From JAQVUB01 sp033809415 (GTDB lineage: Bacteria; Verrucomicrobiota; Lentisphaeria; Oligosphaerales; Oligosphaeraceae): a stretch of DNA of 8,737 bases. Shown here piece by piece: positions 5,585-8,737 of the stretch. The notes under the pieces are model-generated. The model was given only the letters and a program-made list of their open reading frames with translations. It searched no databases and was not told where the DNA came from. The DNA lies in assembly GCA_033809415.1 (NCBI GenBank), contig JAPXLT010000205.1, forward strand, positions 1 to 8,737, read 5' to 3'. Positions within the stretch are counted from its first letter, which is position 1. Each line of letters starts with the position of its first letter. Made by a program: the position numbers and the translations under genes.

Positions 5585-6792
5585 ACGGGAAATTGGCAAT
5601 TGATGGCGGCACTCCTGTGTTCGCTGAAAAGAAAGCTATGGATTACGCCCCGGCGTGGCCGATACCGCATCCGGAAACCGAACAACGGCTCATCGAGATA
5701 TACCGCTCCGGAAAATGGGGCGGAAATAAAACTTATGAGCAGAAGCTGATGACGGAATTTGCCGCCATGCAGGGAGCGAAATATTCCGTTTGGATGTGCA
5801 ATGGTACGACCACCCTCGAGTGCGCACTCCTGGCCCTTGGTGTCGGCCCCGGTGATGAAGTCATCGTCCCCGGTGTGACTTGGATTGCAACTGCGACAGC
5901 CGCGCTGTACTGCGGCGCTACTCCGGTGATTGTGGATATCGATCCGGATACGCTTTGCATCGACCCGGCAAAAATTGAGGAAGCCATCACTCCGCGTACG
6001 AAAGCGATCATACCGGTGCATGTGTTTTCTGCCGTGGCGGACATGGAAAAGATCATGGCCATTGCGCGGAAGCATCATCTTTACGTGATCGAGGATTGCG
6101 CACATGCACATGGGGCAAAGCAAAAAGGCAAAGGGGTTGGAAGCATTGGAGATGTGGGTAGTTTTTCATTCCAGCTGTCCAAGCTGATGACGGGCGGGGA
6201 GGGCGGCTGCTGCACAAGCAACGACGAAAAAATCCACGAGCGCATCTTCCGCCTATCGCATATTGGCAATTCCTATCTCCATCCGGGAACACGCGCTGAA
6301 ACGGACCTGCTATGCCGTCAGTATCGCTTGACCGAATTTCAGGCGGCGATCATTTACGATCAGCTGAAGCATTTACCGGAAGAGACGGCCAAGCGGGAGG
6401 CCAACGCGCAACTGATGCGGAAACTCATCGAGGATGTCCCAGGCATCCAGATGCAGAAATCCAGCTATTCCGACGATGTGCGGGCATACTATTTTATCAT
6501 TTTCCTGTTGCAGCTTGAGGAACTCCGTGATGGAGTCGACCGGGAGCAGATTTTCAAGGCTCTCGAGGCGGAAGGCCTGTTCCTTCATACGGGCTGGGGC
6601 TGTCCGCTCTACCAAAGCCTGTCTTGGAATATTCCCGAGGATAAATTTATCAAACATGACACAGATATCTGCGAGGAAGTCATGTCCAAGCGCCTTATGG
6701 CGGCGATGCATACCTTCTTTCTTGCGGATTCGTGGGTGATCGAAAAAAGTGCGGAGGCACTGCGCAAGGTGCTGTCCGCGTATGCAAAATAA
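5581..6792 (+). CDS. DegT/DnrJ/EryC1/StrS-family PLP aminotransferase
   Basis: Cytoplasmic pyridoxal-phosphate enzyme of 403 residues that moves an amino group to or from a keto-sugar or keto-cyclitol. It opens with the usual LAIDGGTPV. NGTTTLE at 74-80 is the cofactor phosphate loop, EDCAHAHGA at 171-179 carries the aspartate (D172) that contacts the pyridine nitrogen, and FSFQLSKLMTGGEGG carries the Schiff-base lysine K201. The lysine segment (SFQxxKLMTxGEGG) and AHAHGA resemble the AHBA synthase/scyllo-inosose aminotransferase branch more than the classic sugar-nucleotide enzymes. That reading is from memory and not certain. It overlaps the hydrolase gene by 4 bp. No nucleotide-sugar genes, glycosyltransferases or antibiotic genes are nearby, so a catabolic or salvage role is more likely than sugar-nucleotide synthesis. 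All catalytic residues appear intact. Confidence 0.9.
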   Translation: MNGKLAIDGGTPVFAEKKAMDYAPAWPIPHPETEQRLIEIYRSGKWGGNKTYEQKLMTEFAAMQGAKYSVWMCNGTTTLECALLALGVGPGDEVIVPGVTWIATATAALYCGATPVIVDIDPDTLCIDPAKIEEAITPRTKAIIPVHVFSAVADMEKIMAIARKHHLYVIEDCAHAHGAKQKGKGVGSIGDVGSFSFQLSKLMTGGEGGCCTSNDEKIHERIFRLSHIGNSYLHPGTRAETDLLCRQYRLTEFQAAIIYDQLKHLPEETAKREANAQLMRKLIEDVPGIQMQKSSYSDDVRAYYFIIFLLQLEELRDGVDREQIFKALEAEGLFLHTGWGCPLYQSLSWNIPEDKFIKHDTDICEEVMSKRLMAAMHTFFLADSWVIEKSAEALRKVLSAYAK

Positions 6793-6801
6793 CGGACTAT
6801 G

Positions 6802-6806
6802 AAAGG
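6802..6806 (+). promoter_or_regulatory. Ribosome binding site favouring the ATG at 6817
   Basis: AAAGG lies ten bases before the ATG at 6817. An earlier in-frame ATG at 6799 has no clear site in front of it, and starting there would put the Shine-Dalgarno-like sequence inside the coding region. The second start also gives MKYKIGLADYG, a natural first beta strand for the fold. Confidence 0.6.
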
Positions 6807-6816
6807 TAACAATGAA

Positions 6817-7575
6817 ATGAAGTACAAAATTGGTCTTGCGGATTATGGTTTGAATGTCTGGTATGGCGGCTGTTACAATCTTGAACAGAGACTCGAAATG
6901 CTGCGGGAATGCGGGATAGACGGAATCGAGCGTCTGAGCGCCTCCGATATGGCTGAAGCAGTGCAGAATGCAGCTTTGTTTCACCGGATGGGGATGGATT
7001 TCACCACTTGCTCGATGGCTTCGCCCGAGCTGACGATGAAATGCGCCTGCGCTTTTGGAAAGGAATATGTCTGGTTTCCCATGCCTTTCGGCAAGGATGT
7101 TCCGTTCGCAGACTATTGTCGTCGTGCCAATGGATTTGTGGAGGCGGCAGCCTGGTATAACTTGAAAGGGGCACTTCATAATCATCTTGGCTGCCGGGTG
7201 GAATCCCAGCAGGAACTCGAAGATTTTATGCAGGCGGTGCCAGGGGCAGCGCTCCTGCTGGATATTGCCCATCTGCATGCTGCCGGCGGAGATTGTGTCG
7301 AAGTGATTCGAAAATATCACCACCGCTTGGTGGCGGTTCATTTCAAGGACATCTACTATGTCGATAAAAGCATCGGTCTGGAACGGTGGTGGGAACGCCT
7401 GCGCTTCTGTGAACTCGGGGGAGGCAATGCCGGACTCGATTGCGCGAAGATCGCCGAGGAACTGATCAAGCATCAATACCAGCGCTGGCTTCTGATCGAA
7501 CAGGACACCCATCTGCAAGACCCCAAAATCGACCTGAAGAAAAGTGCAGACATCCTGAAAACGTTGTTTGCCTAA
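6817..7575 (+). CDS. Sugar isomerase/epimerase-like TIM-barrel enzyme (IolE-like)
   Basis: Cytoplasmic protein of 252 residues in the xylose-isomerase-like TIM-barrel superfamily, which includes sugar epimerases, hydroxypyruvate isomerase and inosose dehydratase. Characteristic metal and substrate positions are visible: LHNHLG (H121, H123), LLDIAHLH (D149, H152), VAVHFKD (H175, K177, D178) and WLLIEQD (E228). These support a divalent-metal active site and isomerase, epimerase or dehydratase chemistry on a keto/aldo sugar or cyclitol. The WLLIEQD ending resembles inosose dehydratases (IolE). At 199-208 the sequence is ELGGGNAGLD where many relatives have GEG, so one usual acidic residue is missing. 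It starts 24 bases after the aminotransferase stop, in the same operon. The specific substrate cannot be assigned. Confidence 0.82.
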   Translation: MKYKIGLADYGLNVWYGGCYNLEQRLEMLRECGIDGIERLSASDMAEAVQNAALFHRMGMDFTTCSMASPELTMKCACAFGKEYVWFPMPFGKDVPFADYCRRANGFVEAAAWYNLKGALHNHLGCRVESQQELEDFMQAVPGAALLLDIAHLHAAGGDCVEVIRKYHHRLVAVHFKDIYYVDKSIGLERWWERLRFCELGGGNAGLDCAKIAEELIKHQYQRWLLIEQDTHLQDPKIDLKKSADILKTLFA

Positions 7576-7609
7576 AAACTGGCGCCCAAATAAGAAACCA
7601 GGCTGGCTC

Positions 7610-7614
7610 GGGAG
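7610..7614 (+). promoter_or_regulatory. Ribosome binding site deciding the ATG start at 7622
   Basis: GGGAG lies seven bases before the ATG at 7622. An in-frame TTG at 7568, inside the end of the previous gene, would add 18 residues that look nothing like a domain start, so the ATG is preferred. Confidence 0.7.
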
Positions 7615-7621
7615 TTGTTTT

Positions 7622-8686
7622 ATGTCCATCTCTGTTGATTTGCTTCAAAGCCTGCTCGATGAAGCTGTTGCTTCCGGCAGCGAATGCGGTGTTCAATTAG
7701 TCATCTATGAACATGGAAAGCTTGTTGCCGATCTCTGTGCGGGGTATGCCGATCCCGCACATACAGTTTCGGTGACACCGAAAACCTTGTTCCCAATCTT
7801 TTCGGTGGGCAAAGGGATCGCCACGACTGCCTTTCACATGCTGAAAGAACGAATCGGTTTCGACTACCATATGCCGGTTGCGGAATTCTGGCCCGAATAC
7901 GCCTGTAACGGCAAGGAAGAAACGAAGCTCTGGCATTTTCTTGCGCATAGCGCCGGAATGCAGCGTTTGCCTGTGGACTCTCTTTCTTCTGAACTTGCCG
8001 ATTGGGAGGGCATGTGCAGCCGTCTCGCCGCCGCTGCCCCCGCATGGAAACCCGGAACGCGTTGCGCTTATCATGGGATCACCTTTGCATGGCTGGTCGG
8101 CGAAACGGCGAACCGCCTTGGCACCATGCCGTTCCGCGATTTCATCGAGCGGGAATTGATCGCTCCGCTCAAGTTGAATGGTGAACTTACATTCGGCACG
8201 ACGCCTGAAGATGAAAAACATCTGGCGATTCTTGACGATAGCAATGACCCGGGTAATCACTCGAAGCGCTTCATCGAAAATCCCGCTATTCTTCGCGGCT
8301 TCATCCCATCCGCCAACGGCGTTGCCACAGCAGGCGCGGTCGCAAAGGTATACAATGCGATCATTTTCGGCGCAGAAGGAGTGCCGCCGCTTTTGTCAAA
8401 GGAAACGCTGGACAATGCTACGTCTTTGCGCCGAATCGTAAACGATCCGACGCCAAATTGCCACACTTGGGCGAAGTTCGGACTCGGCTACGTGCTGCCG
8501 CTGTGGGACGATAGTCTAGGTGATCTCTTCGGTCAAGGCGGTGCCGTCGGCGCACATGGACTTTTCTGCCGCTCGAAGGGACTTGCGGTCGGCTTCACGA
8601 AAAATATGATCACGCCGACTCATCCAGTTCATCCATTGCGTGACAAAATCTGCCAGGCAATCGGCATCGAACCGCTGCATTGGTAA
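7622..8686 (+). CDS. Serine beta-lactamase-family hydrolase (esterase/amidase-like)
   Basis: Serine hydrolase of 354 residues in the class C beta-lactamase/penicillin-binding-protein-like family, which also contains many esterases and amidases. The nucleophile motif SxxK is SVGK at S61-K64. The tyrosine motif is Y150-H-G in the segment CAYHGITFAWLVGE, where classic beta-lactamases have YxN. YH-type motifs are usual in the esterase-like branch. The third motif region is GQGGAVGAHG at 304-313, in the place of KTG. There is no signal peptide or lipobox, so the protein should be cytoplasmic. A role against beta-lactam antibiotics or in peptidoglycan is therefore unlikely, and it more likely cuts an ester or amide in the imported compound or an intermediate. 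It is the last gene of the operon, 46 bases after the TIM-barrel gene, with its stop codon touching the right heptamer array. Confidence 0.88.
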   Translation: MSISVDLLQSLLDEAVASGSECGVQLVIYEHGKLVADLCAGYADPAHTVSVTPKTLFPIFSVGKGIATTAFHMLKERIGFDYHMPVAEFWPEYACNGKEETKLWHFLAHSAGMQRLPVDSLSSELADWEGMCSRLAAAAPAWKPGTRCAYHGITFAWLVGETANRLGTMPFRDFIERELIAPLKLNGELTFGTTPEDEKHLAILDDSNDPGNHSKRFIENPAILRGFIPSANGVATAGAVAKVYNAIIFGAEGVPPLLSKETLDNATSLRRIVNDPTPNCHTWAKFGLGYVLPLWDDSLGDLFGQGGAVGAHGLFCRSKGLAVGFTKNMITPTHPVHPLRDKICQAIGIEPLHW

Positions 8687-8737
8687 GGGTGCAGGGTGCA
8701 GGGTGCAGGGTGCAGGGTGCAGGGTGCAGGGGGCAGG
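8686..8737. repeat. Heptamer tandem array, unit GGGTGCA (right end)
   Basis: Six perfect copies of AGGGTGC fill 8686-8727, followed by a variant AGGGGGC at 8728-8734 and the beginning of another unit that runs off the window. The first A is the last base of the TAA stop of the upstream gene, so the array abuts the coding region with no room for a terminator between. The unit differs from that of the left array by a single base (GGGTGCA against GGGTGAA) and lies in the same orientation. Unlike the left array it has no stop codon on either strand. Confidence 0.97.

Noticed and set aside
6373..7629. Minus-strand open frame of 418 codons opposite the aminotransferase and TIM-barrel genes
   Set aside because: It spans two genes with clear catalytic motifs on the + strand and has no recognisable domain or ribosome site, so it is an antisense shadow.
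1..8737. Mobile element or prophage
   Set aside because: No transposase, integrase, recombinase, phage gene, tRNA or flanking target duplication is visible. The end arrays are simple tandem repeats in direct orientation.

Overview
The window reads as one self-contained locus from a Gram-negative bacterium, most likely of the PVC superphylum (Lentisphaerae or Verrucomicrobia, Victivallis-like). Three things suggest this: a sugar-type solute-binding protein fused to its ABC permease, an AraC-regulated set of small catabolic enzymes, and short intergenic tandem repeats built on CACGGAAA/CACGAAAA, which I associate with that group. The assignment comes from memory of families, not from a search, and is moderate at best.

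Layout. Bases 1-63 are a heptamer tandem array (GGGTGAA unit). Bases 64-367 hold no convincing gene, only a 9-bp repeat cluster and a weak promoter candidate. Bases 368-3259 (+) encode a 963-residue fusion of a periplasmic sugar-binding protein to a MalF/UgpA-type permease. Bases 3309-4109 (-) encode an AraC-family regulator, convergent with the transporter. The 179-bp gap between the araC start and the next gene contains a good sigma70-type promoter reading right and a cluster of repeated TGCCA/GAATAT motifs that look like operators. From 4289 to 8686 (+) four tightly packed genes form an apparent operon: a neutral-ceramidase-like zinc hydrolase, a DegT/StrS-type PLP aminotransferase (ATGA overlap with the previous gene), a xylose-isomerase-like TIM-barrel isomerase or dehydratase, and a serine beta-lactamase-family hydrolase. 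A second heptamer array (GGGTGCA unit) starts on the last base of the final stop codon and runs off the window at 8737.

How it may work together (inference). The fused binding protein/permease would bring a sugar-like compound across the inner membrane. AraC would sense the substrate or a product and switch on the divergent operon. None of the four enzymes has a signal peptide, so they should act in the cytoplasm: two hydrolases (a metal amidase type and a serine type) could release an acyl group or an ester or amide from the imported compound, and the aminotransferase and TIM-barrel enzyme could then process an amino- or keto-sugar or cyclitol. The aminotransferase resembles the scyllo-inosose aminotransferase/AHBA synthase branch, and the TIM-barrel protein has an IolE-like ending, so an aminocyclitol or inosose substrate is a reasonable first hypothesis. 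It is not proven.

The window lacks the second permease (MalG type) and the ATPase that such a transporter needs. Both window ends lie in related heptamer arrays, which suggests this is a whole contig broken at repeats.
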